Of a stretch of DNA of 64,000 bases, positions 40,598-48,775 are shown piece by piece. A program made the translations under genes and the position numbers. This DNA is from Oricola thermophila. Lineage in GTDB: Bacteria > Pseudomonadota > Alphaproteobacteria > Rhizobiales > Rhizobiaceae. The stretch covers positions 3,720,001 through 3,784,000 of the forward strand of contig NZ_CP054836.1 in assembly GCF_013358405.1 (NCBI RefSeq), in the 5' to 3' direction. Within the stretch, counting starts at the first letter, position 1. Every line of letters begins with the position of its first letter. A model generated the notes under the pieces. It saw only the letters and a program-made list of their open reading frames with translations, was not told where the DNA came from and did no database searches.

Positions 40598-40822
40598 GGG
40601 TGAGGGTAAATCTCCTCTCTCGGGAGACACGGAGGAAGCCGGGCCTTGCCGGCGTGGCCGGTCGCATGCACCGCGACAAGGGATACAGGTCGGAGAAGAA
40701 TGGTGCCTCTGGCCGGCGCGTTAGACGCCCTGAAACGCAAAAAATGTCAATAAAAACAATGATCGCTATTCGGGAATGTTGCCCGTTTTGTTGCCCGTTT
40801 TCGATCGCTAGACCCGGCGAAG
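40598..40822. other. Junction between chromosome and prophage (no gene)
   Basis: Together with the leader of copy B this makes 342 bp without a supported gene (40481-40822). The stretch 40738-40810 is AT-rich relative to both sides. It carries a perfect 12-bp tandem repeat GTTGCCCGTTTT at 40778-40789 and 40790-40801. No complete tRNA gene is present. It is the best candidate for the left attachment region, but the other end lies outside the window. Confidence 0.5.
40778..40801. repeat. Tandem 12-bp direct repeat at the prophage left edge
   Basis: GTTGCCCGTTTT occurs twice head to tail (40778-40789, 40790-40801), 22 bp beyond the stop codon of the last phage gene. It could be an integrase arm or core site, or part of a late transcript end; position is the only argument. 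Confidence 0.6.
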
Positions 40823-41395
40823 CTATCCGGTCGGGCCGGCACGCGCAATCCGCTCGATCGCGGTGCGCAGCTTTTCAATGTCGCCATCATTGACGATCTC
40901 CGCGTCGACCGCGATCGCTCCCTGCTCGGCATCGGTGCAGATGCCGACCGGGCCGTCGACGCCCGGCCGCAGGATGCGCACGATGACCCCGCCGGCGGCG
41001 CGGATCGTCGGCGCTTCATACACAACCGACTCGACGACGATCGGCACGCCGGGATCCGACCGGCTGGCCGCGGCGAGTTCCGCGCCAAGCGTCCAGGCGC
41101 TACCCATTTCGACGCCCATGAACCGGCCGAACCGCTCGAGGAAATGGCGCGGTGGGACGCGATCCGGCAACAGGTCGGACGGCGCGTCGCGCAAATCGCC
41201 GTGAACCATGCGACATGCCTCGTCATGCGTCGCGCCAAGGTGCATGAAATAGCCGATCGCCGCGGCCTTGCCGCCGCCGAATGGATGAATTCGACCATAG
41301 CCGAGCATATCGACAAGGTGATTTGCGGCCTCGGTCTTGCCGACGCCGCGCTTGCCGGTCAGGCCGATCAGCGGCAGAAGGTGGCTTGCCCGCAT
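40823..41395 (-). CDS. Phage P-loop protein, deoxynucleoside monophosphate kinase-like
   Basis: This 190-aa protein has a P-loop GLTGKRGVGKTEA (residues 11-23), followed by a helix-rich lid region and IVVESVVYEAPTI. It resembles the deoxynucleotide/adenylate kinase-like proteins of phages, which raise dNTP supply. It is the last gene of the late operon, downstream of the lysis genes, an unusual place for a nucleotide kinase but common for morons. Substrate unknown. Confidence 0.7.
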   Translation of the reverse strand: MRASHLLPLIGLTGKRGVGKTEAANHLVDMLGYGRIHPFGGGKAAAIGYFMHLGATHDEACRMVHGDLRDAPSDLLPDRVPPRHFLERFGRFMGVEMGSAWTLGAELAAASRSDPGVPIVVESVVYEAPTIRAAGGVIVRILRPGVDGPVGICTDAEQGAIAVDAEIVNDGDIEKLRTAIERIARAGPTG

Positions 41396-41404
41396 TTCGG
41401 ACTC

Positions 41405-41851
41405 CTATTCGGCCGGCGGAATGCGGTGCGCGCCGCTGGCCTGCGCCTCGACAAAGCGATCGAACTTGTCGCCGAGCCTGTTGACCGCGTCGAGGAGTCT
41501 ATCCTCGAGCGCGGCCAGCGCCTCGTTTGTCGGAATCGATCGCGCGACCTCGATCCGAAATGCGTCGAGTTCCTTCGCGCTTTTTGCGCGAACGCTTTCG
41601 ACGCGCTCGGCAACGAGCTTGATCTCGGCCTCTCTTGCCGCGACGTCCGTTTCCAGGTCGTCGATCGCGGAAGCATTCGCCTGCACCTGGTTCCGCACGG
41701 TTCCCCAAGCGACCAGCCCGCCGCCGAGAACGACCGCGACCGTCAGGATCGCCGCCATGTTGATTGTCAGGTCGACCTTGATGCCGCCCTCCTGCGCCAA
41801 GGCCGGCGATGCGGCCAGCATGGCCGCGAACAGCAGAATGCTCCGGATCAT
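41405..41851 (-). CDS. Phage membrane-anchored coiled-coil protein
   Basis: This 148-aa protein has a signal-like N terminus (1-19), a second hydrophobic segment (about 31-50) and a long predicted coiled coil (about 58-125). Its start overlaps the o-spanin candidate stop by 4 bp. It resembles small DUF2730-like proteins of Mu-like phages in layout only. A role in lysis or superinfection control is possible but unproven. Confidence 0.65.
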   Translation of the reverse strand: MIRSILLFAAMLAASPALAQEGGIKVDLTINMAAILTVAVVLGGGLVAWGTVRNQVQANASAIDDLETDVAAREAEIKLVAERVESVRAKSAKELDAFRIEVARSIPTNEALAALEDRLLDAVNRLGDKFDRFVEAQASGAHRIPPAE

Positions 41852-42180
41852 TCGTCGCCGATCCCCCCTTCGCCGGCCAGTGCGGCCATGATGTCGTCAT
41901 GCGCACGCGCGCAGCGCAACGTGCGCGCATTCTGTCGATCGAGCGCATCCCGCTCGCGGTCGAGAATCACGATCTTGTCAACGCCCTCGACAAGCGCGGC
42001 GTGCGGCTCGGTACGCCTGCAATCGTCGGGCAGGCTCGCGGGTTCGATGCCGGCCGCAACCGCGCCGATACGCGCGGAAGCCGTGTCGATCCGCGCGAGA
42101 TCACTCGCCGCGCCGCAGCCAGTCAATGTCGGTGCGATCAAGCAGGCAAGCACGGCCCGCACGTTCCAGTTCCCCGGCAT
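41848..42180 (-). CDS. Putative o-spanin (Rz1-like lipoprotein)
   Basis: This 110-aa protein has an N-terminal signal with lipobox LTGC (cysteine at about residue 22). It starts inside the 3' end of the Rz-like gene in another frame (80-bp overlap), the hallmark of Rz/Rz1 pairs. It is longer than lambda Rz1 and less proline-rich. In the model an outer-membrane lipoprotein contacts the i-spanin to disrupt the outer membrane in the final lysis step. Confidence 0.68.
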   Translation of the reverse strand: MPGNWNVRAVLACLIAPTLTGCGAASDLARIDTASARIGAVAAGIEPASLPDDCRRTEPHAALVEGVDKIVILDRERDALDRQNARTLRCARAHDDIMAALAGEGGIGDE

Positions 42181-42469
42181 AATTCACCCTTTCACTTTCG
42201 CGAATTCGTTCAAGGTCGGCGCGTTCCTTTTCGGCCCTTGCCAGCGCCACGGCATATCGGTCGCGCCATGCTGCGATTGCGTCCCGCTGGCGGCGCAGTT
42301 CCTCGAGTTCCGCCTCGAGCGCGATCATTTCGGCGCGCGCGACATAACCGGCCCGCGCTTCGCGCCGGACGCCGGGATCGTCAATCGAGATGTCGTAAAG
42401 CGAGAAAAGGCCGATGCCGGCAGTGACGCCGGCGGCAAAGGCTATGGCGGCGACTATCCGATCAAACAT
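42101..42469 (-). CDS. Putative i-spanin (Rz-like)
   Basis: This 122-aa protein has one N-terminal transmembrane segment (residues 5-25, IVAAIAFAAGVTAGIGLF) and a periplasmic coiled coil (about 45-100, E/R/A-rich heptads). This is the i-spanin architecture. ATG 42469 overlaps the stop of the 50-aa peptide gene. It forms the pair with the lipoprotein encoded at 41848-42180. Confidence 0.7.
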   Translation of the reverse strand: MFDRIVAAIAFAAGVTAGIGLFSLYDISIDDPGVRREARAGYVARAEMIALEAELEELRRQRDAIAAWRDRYAVALARAEKERADLERIRESERVNYAGELERAGRACLLDRTDIDWLRRGE

Positions 42470-42621
42470 CACGGAACCAGGCGCACGGCGGCGTCGAACA
42501 GGCCGGACGGATCGACGCCCGCCGCCCATGCGCCGACAACGGCGACAAGCGCAATGACCAGCGACCAGACGTCGGCGCGTTTCCAGAACGGGCGCCCGGC
42601 ATTCTCGATTTCATCTTCCAT
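42469..42621 (-). CDS. 50-aa single-pass membrane peptide in the lysis cassette
   Basis: I found this small frame by reading the minus strand between the lysozyme and the i-spanin candidate. The product has a charged head (MEDEIENAGRPFWKRAD), one hydrophobic segment (about 18-36, VWSLVIALVAVVGAWAAGV) and a short tail. It begins 2 bp after the lysozyme stop and its stop overlaps the i-spanin start (TGATG), so it is coupled on both sides. It may be a second holin or an antiholin. Confidence 0.65.
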   Translation of the reverse strand: MEDEIENAGRPFWKRADVWSLVIALVAVVGAWAAGVDPSGLFDAAVRLVP

Positions 42622-42623
42622 TG

Positions 42624-43133
42624 TCACAGCCCCTCGACACAAAGTTCGTATTCGCCGATGCGTTCGGCGTCGCCGGTCGTGCGGCGCAGGACGAGGCCGC
42701 GAATTCGCTTGCCGCCGGCCCGGTTAAACCAGGTCATCGCCTCGCAGCTACCGAGCCAGTCGCTCGACCGCGCGCGGCGGGCGGCTGTCGAACTGCAGAA
42801 GGCACCGGTTCCGATGTTCCACGACAGCGAAATCGCGGCAGCCTGCCAACTGACCGGCGCGGCGTCGAATGTCGCAACGCATTTCCGCAGCGCAGGCACG
42901 AATTCGCGCGTGATCCGGCGATGCGTTCGCTCGTCGCATCCCGCGTCGGTCTCCACCATGCCCGGCCGGACGTTTTGCGTGTCGCCGTCGCAGATGGTCA
43001 GGACGCCGACAATGTCGCGATAAGCGACATATTCGCGACCCTCCCAAGGCTGGATCAGCGCGGTCGTCGCAACCGCGATCGCGCCGGCGAGACCGGCAGC
43101 GCCGGCCAGCGCCTTTCTTGCACGCTTGCTCAT
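42624..43133 (-). CDS. Phage lysozyme (endolysin, GH24), probable SAR or secreted form
   Basis: This 169-aa T4-type lysozyme has the catalytic E-8-D-5-T triad in WEGREYVAYRD...T (Glu at about 31, Asp at about 40, Thr at about 46). The N terminus has a weakly hydrophobic Ala/Gly-rich segment (residues 8-27) behind a KRARK positive patch, typical of a signal-arrest-release anchor. It hydrolyses the glycan strand of peptidoglycan at lysis. ATG 43133 lies 3 bp after the upstream small membrane protein stop. Confidence 0.9.
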   Translation of the reverse strand: MSKRARKALAGAAGLAGAIAVATTALIQPWEGREYVAYRDIVGVLTICDGDTQNVRPGMVETDAGCDERTHRRITREFVPALRKCVATFDAAPVSWQAAAISLSWNIGTGAFCSSTAARRARSSDWLGSCEAMTWFNRAGGKRIRGLVLRRTTGDAERIGEYELCVEGL

Positions 43134-43135
43134 GG

Positions 43136-43351
43136 TCAATCCTCCTGTTCCTGTTGCGCGAGAAGCCGCGCGACGAATGCGGCGGCGGTGACGAGGCCCG
43201 ACGCGGCAGCGAATGCGCCGGGCGGAATGGCGGCCGCCTCGCCGATCAGCGGCAGGGCGACCTCGGCACCGGACAACAGCCCGGCGACGACGATCAGACG
43301 GATTGACCAGGCGCGCCGCAGGACGCGGCGCCAATCGCTCGAAAGGCGCAT
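43136..43351 (-). CDS. Small membrane protein, holin candidate
   Basis: This 71-aa protein has two hydrophobic segments (about 15-35 and 43-65), a positively charged N terminus and an acidic C terminus (QQEQED). It lies immediately upstream of the lysozyme. The topology and place fit a class II holin. No family match is claimed. Confidence 0.68.
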   Translation of the reverse strand: MRLSSDWRRVLRRAWSIRLIVVAGLLSGAEVALPLIGEAAAIPPGAFAAASGLVTAAAFVARLLAQQEQED

Positions 43352-43414
43352 GCGATCTCCTCCGCCGGTCGCCCGGCGATGTTTCGAAATTTCAGCTTCG
43401 TGAAGGTTCGCCGA

Positions 43415-43840
43415 TTACGGCCAGTAACGATCCGCGGCGAAGTCGGCAGGAATGCCGTCGGTGAAATCCCCGACGCCGTCTTTCATGGCCCATGAGACTG
43501 CCATCACAGCCTCGATCCAGGCCATGCCCGCGTCAACAAGCGCGACCATCTGCTCGGGCGTCAGGCTATGCGTCACGTTATCGGCGCCGCGCAGCGTCAT
43601 GACCGGATCCGTTACGCCGGAATCCTGCAGGTCGCGCGCTTTCGATCGCAGCGCGTCCAAAACGATCTGATCCCGCACGGTGCCGGTAATCGGAATGTCG
43701 CCATAGCCGGCGATCGTGAAGGTGTTTCCTGCAGCGATCCGACGGTCGCGCTCGGCATTAACGGCAGCCCACAAGGCCGCCCGCTCCTGCTCCGCCTTCT
43801 TGTCGGCGGTCATGATTATTTCCGGGTCAGGCGCCCACAT
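43415..43840 (-). CDS. Phage protein, DUF4376-like (tail fibre-associated)
   Basis: This 141-aa protein resembles the DUF4376 domain of phage tail fibre and adhesin C termini. It has AALWAAVNAERDRRIAAG followed by a beta section and an alpha-helical end (EQMVALVDAGMAWIEAVMAVSWAMKD, shortened AWIEAVMAVSWAMKD). ATG 43840 is chosen for its GGAGG ribosome-binding site. It follows the fibre-type genes and probably belongs to the host-recognition module. Confidence 0.6.
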   Translation of the reverse strand: MWAPDPEIIMTADKKAEQERAALWAAVNAERDRRIAAGNTFTIAGYGDIPITGTVRDQIVLDALRSKARDLQDSGVTDPVMTLRGADNVTHSLTPEQMVALVDAGMAWIEAVMAVSWAMKDGVGDFTDGIPADFAADRYWP

Positions 43841-44141
43841 AGCCACCTCCATCGTGTCCGGGTAGATCGACCGGCCCGTTCGTCGCGACGACGGGCTCGG
43901 GAAACGCCACGTCATGCGAGGGCATCGGGCCGTGCGGCAAGATCAGCGTGACGCCAATTTCACCGCCTGTCCGCGCGATCGAGCCGATCACAAGATCGCA
44001 AGGGACATCGGCCGCGTCGATCGACGCGCCATCCGGCAAGGATGAAAAGTCGAACTGCTCGCCGTTGACGGTCAGGACATCGCCGGAAACGCTGGCCGTG
44101 ACATGGTCGTCGCGCCGCTGCGGGCAAAATGAAATTCGCAT
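43827..44141 (-). CDS. Small phage protein downstream of the fibre gene, hypothetical
   Basis: This 104-aa protein starts MRISFCPQRRDD with a GGAGG ribosome-binding site. It is beta-rich (VTASVSGDVLTVNGEQFDFSSLP), with a glycine-rich end. The stop overlaps the DUF4376-like gene start region by 14 bp. Its place between a fibre-like protein and a DUF4376-like protein suggests a fibre accessory. I recognise no domain. Confidence 0.6.
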   Translation of the reverse strand: MRISFCPQRRDDHVTASVSGDVLTVNGEQFDFSSLPDGASIDAADVPCDLVIGSIARTGGEIGVTLILPHGPMPSHDVAFPEPVVATNGPVDLPGHDGGGYVGA

Positions 44142-44860
44142 CAGAACCACCTCCCGATTGCGACCGTGTGAACTGTTCGATTGGTTGCAAAAGAGCCGTA
44201 GGAATATGCCCTGACCGCCACTTCTCCGGTGTTTACAGGTGCGGCCGAAACCCAAATGCCATGCGATGCCCTGTCGCAAGCATAAACACCGTAGTCATCC
44301 GATATGAAAGCGGCAGGAAGAACAATCGTCACGGCGGACGCGCTGGCCTTTATGCTCCCGACCGTTGTCTCTATGGTTCCGACGCCAGTCGAGGGAACCA
44401 GGCATATCTGCGTCCCGTCCGCATAACGCACATATTCGCCGTTTGCATTGCTGCCGCGCTCGATGATTGCGCCCGTTGGCACGCCACCCGACTGGCCTAC
44501 TGTGCCAATCAGATCACGGATGGCTGAATCGCCCAACTCCAGGGCGCCGCGCGCCGTCGCGGCATCATCGGCGCCAAACACCGCCGCGCCGGTTGTGCCC
44601 ACGCCGAGAACGGCCAGAACCGCCGCCGCGGTTTCCGCCGCCGCAATGAGCGCGCCCACCGAACCGAAATCATCCGGCTGGATGGCGCTGTCAGCCTTTG
44701 CCCCCTGCGCGGCGCTCGCGTAGAGCGCGCCGGCGACGGCGGTGACGATATCGTGCAGGGTTGCCTTGCGGCAGCCTTCCGAACCGCTGTCGATGACGGC
44801 GAAATCGCCGCCATTCGGGGAGCCCTCGCCGGGCAGATCCTTGATGCGAATTTCTTCCAT
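44141..44860 (-). CDS. Putative tail fibre protein (short)
   Basis: This 239-aa protein has an N-terminal MEEIRIKDLPG...DFAVIDSG attachment-like motif seen in short tail fibres. An alanine-rich helical section spans about 40-120 and a beta-rich receptor-binding-like C terminus spans 140-239. It is likely a trimeric adhesin. Its stop overlaps the next gene start (TGATG). Confidence 0.65.
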   Translation of the reverse strand: MEEIRIKDLPGEGSPNGGDFAVIDSGSEGCRKATLHDIVTAVAGALYASAAQGAKADSAIQPDDFGSVGALIAAAETAAAVLAVLGVGTTGAAVFGADDAATARGALELGDSAIRDLIGTVGQSGGVPTGAIIERGSNANGEYVRYADGTQICLVPSTGVGTIETTVGSIKASASAVTIVLPAAFISDDYGVYACDRASHGIWVSAAPVNTGEVAVRAYSYGSFATNRTVHTVAIGRWF

Positions 44861-44917
44861 GTCCCGTTATACCCGGATGGTTTCTGTTTGGTTTGCCCGG
44901 TAACGCCTGCGCGCGCG

Positions 44918-45844
44918 TCAGGCCGCCGCACCGCCGCGAATTGAGGCCACCAGGCTACCAAAGCCAGCCGGCGTCGAATTCCAGTCGGTCATGGAGGAAT
45001 GGCTGATCGCATAGCGCGTGAAGCTTTCCGCGATCACCCGGTTCGCCCCGCCCTGGACATAGGCCGTAGCCGCCTGTTGCGCGTAGACCTGCGACGCCAC
45101 CGCCACGAAATCCGGCCGCCGCGACCAGTCGAGGGAAATCGAGAAGTCAGCCCGCCAGGAATTGTTTGAATACAGTTCCGGCTCCGCAGTTTCATAGACA
45201 TAGGCGCGCAGCGACGCCCGGTTCGCAAGATTCGTTATCGTCGCGACGTTGCCGGCATCGGTCACGATGCGGGCGACCAGCATGTCGTCGTAGGTGGAAT
45301 CGAAACCTGCATCGGATTCCGCCTTCACGTCAGGATTATAGGCGCCGTCGGCGAGATCCTGCAGGGCAAACCCGTCAACGGGATTCCACCGCAGATGATA
45401 GGTCTTGTTCGCATTCGTCGCGAAGGTCCGGTCGGCGAGATCGAAGTCGCTGGTCGACACGGGGAAAATCCCGCGATGCATGAACTGCACCGCCTCGGGG
45501 ACAAGGATCGTGCCCGCGCCCGGACTGGTTACATTCATGCGGCCGTCACCGGTCATTATCTCGGGAAATATCGGCAACCGGGCACGCGCCTGCGACATCA
45601 GGATATAGGTTGACGATCCGCCGCCGCCCGTCGCAGCGTCAATCAGCGCCTCGATCGCCTTGCGCACCTGCTCGAGATCGGTCGCCGACGGAGTCAGGCC
45701 GGCATGCTCGATCAGGTGCGCAAGTTCGCGCTGCGGATGCTCGATGGCCGCCGCGGGAACGATCGAGCCCTTTTCGCCGGTATTGCGATTGCCGTCGACA
45801 TAGGGCGCGCCGGGCAGCGCGCCGGCGGGTTGATTGTATTTCAT
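44918..45844 (-). CDS. Putative tail fibre / tail-collar protein
   Basis: This 308-aa protein follows the gp48-like gene, the position of fibre genes in Mu-like phages. It contains an N-terminal PAAAIEHPQRELAHLIEHAGLTPS motif (key part PQRELAHLIEHAG) typical of baseplate-attached fibre N termini, a GGGGSS linker (about 98-103) and a beta-rich remainder. ATG 45844 is chosen as the first plausible start after the gp48 stop. Receptor unknown. Confidence 0.72.
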   Translation of the reverse strand: MKYNQPAGALPGAPYVDGNRNTGEKGSIVPAAAIEHPQRELAHLIEHAGLTPSATDLEQVRKAIEALIDAATGGGGSSTYILMSQARARLPIFPEIMTGDGRMNVTSPGAGTILVPEAVQFMHRGIFPVSTSDFDLADRTFATNANKTYHLRWNPVDGFALQDLADGAYNPDVKAESDAGFDSTYDDMLVARIVTDAGNVATITNLANRASLRAYVYETAEPELYSNNSWRADFSISLDWSRRPDFVAVASQVYAQQAATAYVQGGANRVIAESFTRYAISHSSMTDWNSTPAGFGSLVASIRGGAAA

Positions 45845-45854
45845 CGGAAACCCC

Positions 45855-46694
45855 TTAGGACAGGTTTGAAGGCAGGAGGGAGACGACAAGGCCCTTGCCC
45901 GTCTCCGTTACGATCGCCGACCCGTCGCCCGTCTCGAGCGCGAGCCCGATCGGCTGTTCGGCATAGTTGAAAACAACCCGCGTCCAAGCGGGCGCGATCC
46001 GTCGGATTGCGCATTCAAGCCGACCGTTGTCGAAATCGAGAAGCCGCGACACGCCGGTCTCCGCGATCCCGGCCTCGAACTGCGAGGCCGGAACTTCCCG
46101 AACGATTACGACCCATTGCTGTTCCAGGTCGGAATTCGACAATTCGCCGAGCCCGGCGAGCGATGAAACGCCGGCGATGAATGCGTCCGGCTCCTCGATC
46201 GCCACGACGTAGCCGAGCCGGGCAGCTAGCATGACGATGTCGGCCGGCGTAACGCTTGGCAGCCCAGCGACCCGCGCCCGCAATGTCGCCATGCGGTCGG
46301 CCGCGGTCATTTCACCTGTCGAGCATGGATCCGGCAGGCCGAATTCGGCCTCCCATTCCTCCAGGCTGTCGACAATGCTTGCCGACCGCGCCTCCTCGGT
46401 CAGCCGCCATGCCCGCGCATAAAGGTCGGCGAACAGCGCCAGAATTGCGCTTGTCAGCCGTGCGAAAACGCTCGTCAGGGACGGCGCCTCCCCGTCGGGC
46501 GTCCCCCACGCCGCACCGCGCGGCCACAATGCGAGACCCGACGGCAACAGATCGTCGACGGTCGGGGCGGTCAGCGCATCGTCGGCAGTCACATTCGGAT
46601 CCGCGAAATCTGCCGTCGCGTCGATCCATGTGACAGGACCGCCGTCGACCGCATGGAAGTCTGCCCATTCGCTGTTTACATGCCAGGTCGACAT
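45855..46694 (-). CDS. Baseplate/tail protein, Mu gp48 (YmfQ, DUF2313) family
   Basis: This 279-aa protein has the YmfQ/DUF2313 layout: LLPSGLALWPRGAAWGTP, ARAWRLTEEARSASIVDSLEEWEAEFGLPDPC (key EWEAEFGLPDPC), and DRMATLRARVAG with the MLAARLGYVV motif. In Mu, gp48 is the distal baseplate component on which fibres attach. It lies 6 bp after the gp47 homologue. Confidence 0.88.
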   Translation of the reverse strand: MSTWHVNSEWADFHAVDGGPVTWIDATADFADPNVTADDALTAPTVDDLLPSGLALWPRGAAWGTPDGEAPSLTSVFARLTSAILALFADLYARAWRLTEEARSASIVDSLEEWEAEFGLPDPCSTGEMTAADRMATLRARVAGLPSVTPADIVMLAARLGYVVAIEEPDAFIAGVSSLAGLGELSNSDLEQQWVVIVREVPASQFEAGIAETGVSRLLDFDNGRLECAIRRIAPAWTRVVFNYAEQPIGLALETGDGSAIVTETGKGLVVSLLPSNLS

Positions 46695-46700
46695 TTCGCC

Positions 46701-47792
46701 TCACGACCAGGTTATTTCGCCGAGCACAGGCAATTCGCCCGGCTGGAAAACAATATCATCAGCCGGGGACGCGAGAACGTGACTGGCTTCGCCGGCGACC
46801 GTCGAAATCGTTTCGGATATCCACGATCGCGACAGGGTGAACGGATCGTCGGGCAATCCGGGTCGGAGCCGGGTATCGGATCGCGTCGCATCAAAGAATT
46901 CGGCCAATGCCGCCGAAACGGCCGATCGCATCGCAACCGAGTCAGGTGTCAAGCGGATATCCATGTCGACAGGTTTCGCGATCGGCGCGGCCGCAGAGAA
47001 GCGCGCGCGGACCAATCGCTTGTCGGCAATATGCGCCTCGACCGCGGCAAGGTCCGCATCGGTCGGGATGCCATTCTCTCGACCGGCGAAAAGAACCCAT
47101 GCGCCTATATGACCGAAGCCGCCGGAATAGTTGGCGGCCCACGCCGAAACGACGCCCGGAACCTCGAGCGCCCATGCCTCATAATCGGCCAGCGCGCCGC
47201 CCTGCGGCGGCGACGCCTTGCGCTTCAATGCACGTGCGCGCAAAGCCTCGATCGATTCCGTGTCCGCACCGCCGCCAAGCCCGCCGGCCGCAACCGTGAC
47301 GACATCGGAAAGAGTCGGATAGAGCGCAGGATCGGCCAGCAACAATTGCGCGCCTTCGTCGCGGTTCGTATCCTCGCCCCCTGTCTCGGCCGTCACCGAG
47401 GCCGTGAATTCGCCAATCGCGTTGACCGTGAACGGCTCGGCCGTCAGGTAATTCACGCCTGCCGATGTGAAACGGATCCCGGCGGGATATGTCGCATGCG
47501 GCGTTCCGGCGCCCGAAATGTTGCCGGACGCCGGCGACGCCGGCTTGCGCAAAATCCCGTATTCGGCCGCATGCAGGCGGATGATCGCCTCGCTCGTCGC
47601 CGTCGTCAGAAAGATTTGGCGAAAAATCCATTGCAGCCGCAACTCGTATTCATAGCCGAGCAGCGCGACGACCTTCGCGATCACCGAAAGAACATTCTGT
47701 TTCAGGCTGGCGTCGGTACCCGGAAGATATTGCCGGAATGCTCCGCGCAGGCTGGCCGCGATCTCGTCAAGCGAGCGGATTTGATATGCCAT
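46701..47792 (-). CDS. Baseplate J-like protein, Mu gp47 family
   Basis: This 363-aa wedge protein of the contractile baseplate contains PGTDASLKQNVLSVIAKVVALLGYEYE (key PGTDASL), the GGGADTESIEALRARALKRKASPPQGGALADYEAWA block (key ALKRKASPPQGGALADYE) and VPGVVSAW. It is full length for the family. It overlaps the gp46-like gene by 26 bp, an arrangement typical of this module. Confidence 0.94.
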   Translation of the reverse strand: MAYQIRSLDEIAASLRGAFRQYLPGTDASLKQNVLSVIAKVVALLGYEYELRLQWIFRQIFLTTATSEAIIRLHAAEYGILRKPASPASGNISGAGTPHATYPAGIRFTSAGVNYLTAEPFTVNAIGEFTASVTAETGGEDTNRDEGAQLLLADPALYPTLSDVVTVAAGGLGGGADTESIEALRARALKRKASPPQGGALADYEAWALEVPGVVSAWAANYSGGFGHIGAWVLFAGRENGIPTDADLAAVEAHIADKRLVRARFSAAAPIAKPVDMDIRLTPDSVAMRSAVSAALAEFFDATRSDTRLRPGLPDDPFTLSRSWISETISTVAGEASHVLASPADDIVFQPGELPVLGEITWS

Positions 47793-48297
47793 TCAACTGA
47801 TCCCAAAGAACCGCAAACTTCTGGTTGTAGACCTCGGCGCCTGCGCGGCCGTATGCCGTCACCTCGAGATCGAGGCGCCCGGCCGACCGGTTGGCCGTCG
47901 CCGTCACGTCGAATCGGGCGACGGCGCCCTGGTCGACGAGCGTCTGCAGCGCCTCGCGCGCATAGTCCTCCGCCAGCGTCTCGATTTCGGCGGTCAGTGC
48001 GCGGCGACGCAAAATCCACAACTTGGAACCGAGCGGCGGGTCGCCCGGATCGACGCCGAAGCTGTCGCCCGGCCAGCCTCGATTCTCGTCGCCGTCGCGC
48101 AATTCGCTTTCGTCGACGCGACGATCGGTCATGAGGCAGATCAGGACCGCCGTCGCCAGCGCCTGCGTTGCGCGCAGGCCGCCGGGATTCTGTTCGTCAT
48201 CAAGCGATGTCGTCGCAAGGTCGCCGACAATCCCGTTCCAGGCGATATCGGGATCGAGCAACGGCTCGCGTCCCTGTTCGATCGGTATGATCTTCAT
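47767..48297 (-). CDS. Baseplate wedge protein, Mu gp46 family
   Basis: This 176-aa protein has GP46 family features LATAVLICLMTDRRVDESEL, RGWPGDSFGVDPGDPPLGSKLWILRR (key GWPGDSF...LGSKLW) and a beta-rich C terminus. It is the homologue of T4 gp25-like/Mu gp46 baseplate protein. Confidence 0.93.
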   Translation of the reverse strand: MKIIPIEQGREPLLDPDIAWNGIVGDLATTSLDDEQNPGGLRATQALATAVLICLMTDRRVDESELRDGDENRGWPGDSFGVDPGDPPLGSKLWILRRRALTAEIETLAEDYAREALQTLVDQGAVARFDVTATANRSAGRLDLEVTAYGRAGAEVYNQKFAVLWDQLNGISNPLA

Positions 48298-48773
48298 TCG
48301 ACGAAAACCTTTGTCGCGAGATTCGACACGTCCTCCGCGCCGGCCGTGTCGACCGTGCCCTGCGCGGATGCCGGGCGACTGGCCGATGCGCTTCCAAGCC
48401 TGACATTCCCCTCGAGAACGATCTCCGGCGCGACGATATGAATGCCGGTCGCGTGCACGATCCGCATTTCGCTGGCGACAATCGAAACGATGTTGCCGAG
48501 ATGGTCATAAATCGCCGTTCCTCCCGCCTCGATCGAGGGGCGAAGCGAGGGGTTTTCGCCGCCGAACGCATAGGCGGAATCGCGACTCCCGCGCGCCGAG
48601 AACACGGCGGCGATCCCGCCGGCGACGGGATGGCTTGCAAATCCGTGCGGCTCGACCCGGTGCACGCGCTCGAAAGCGTCGCCGGCAAACCCCGTGCCGT
48701 TGACGAATTGCTGTCCGCCGCGATGCTCGACGGTGCCGTCGAGTTCCAGTCGCGTCAGGTTCCCGTCGAACAT
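48294..48773 (-). CDS. Baseplate spike/assembly protein V, Mu gp45 family
   Basis: This 159-aa protein has an N-terminal OB-like part (residues 1-75) and the repetitive beta structure of gp45-type cell-puncturing spikes (IEAGGTAIYDHLGNIVSI, ASEMRIVHATGIHIVAPEIVLEG). Only one residual His-X-His-like motif is seen (THGIHIV in the tip). ATG 48773 has a GAGGGG ribosome-binding site; GTG 48779 is possible. It is shorter than Mu gp45. Confidence 0.87.
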   Translation of the reverse strand: MFDGNLTRLELDGTVEHRGGQQFVNGTGFAGDAFERVHRVEPHGFASHPVAGGIAAVFSARGSRDSAYAFGGENPSLRPSIEAGGTAIYDHLGNIVSIVASEMRIVHATGIHIVAPEIVLEGNVRLGSASASRPASAQGTVDTAGAEDVSNLATKVFVE

Positions 48774-48775
48774 CG

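Noticed and set aside
40701..40738. TGGTGCCTCTGGCCGG, which looks like the reverse complement of a tRNA 3' end
   Set aside because: The TTCGA T-loop and the remaining arms are absent, so there is no tRNA gene here. It might be a fragment, but that is not supported.
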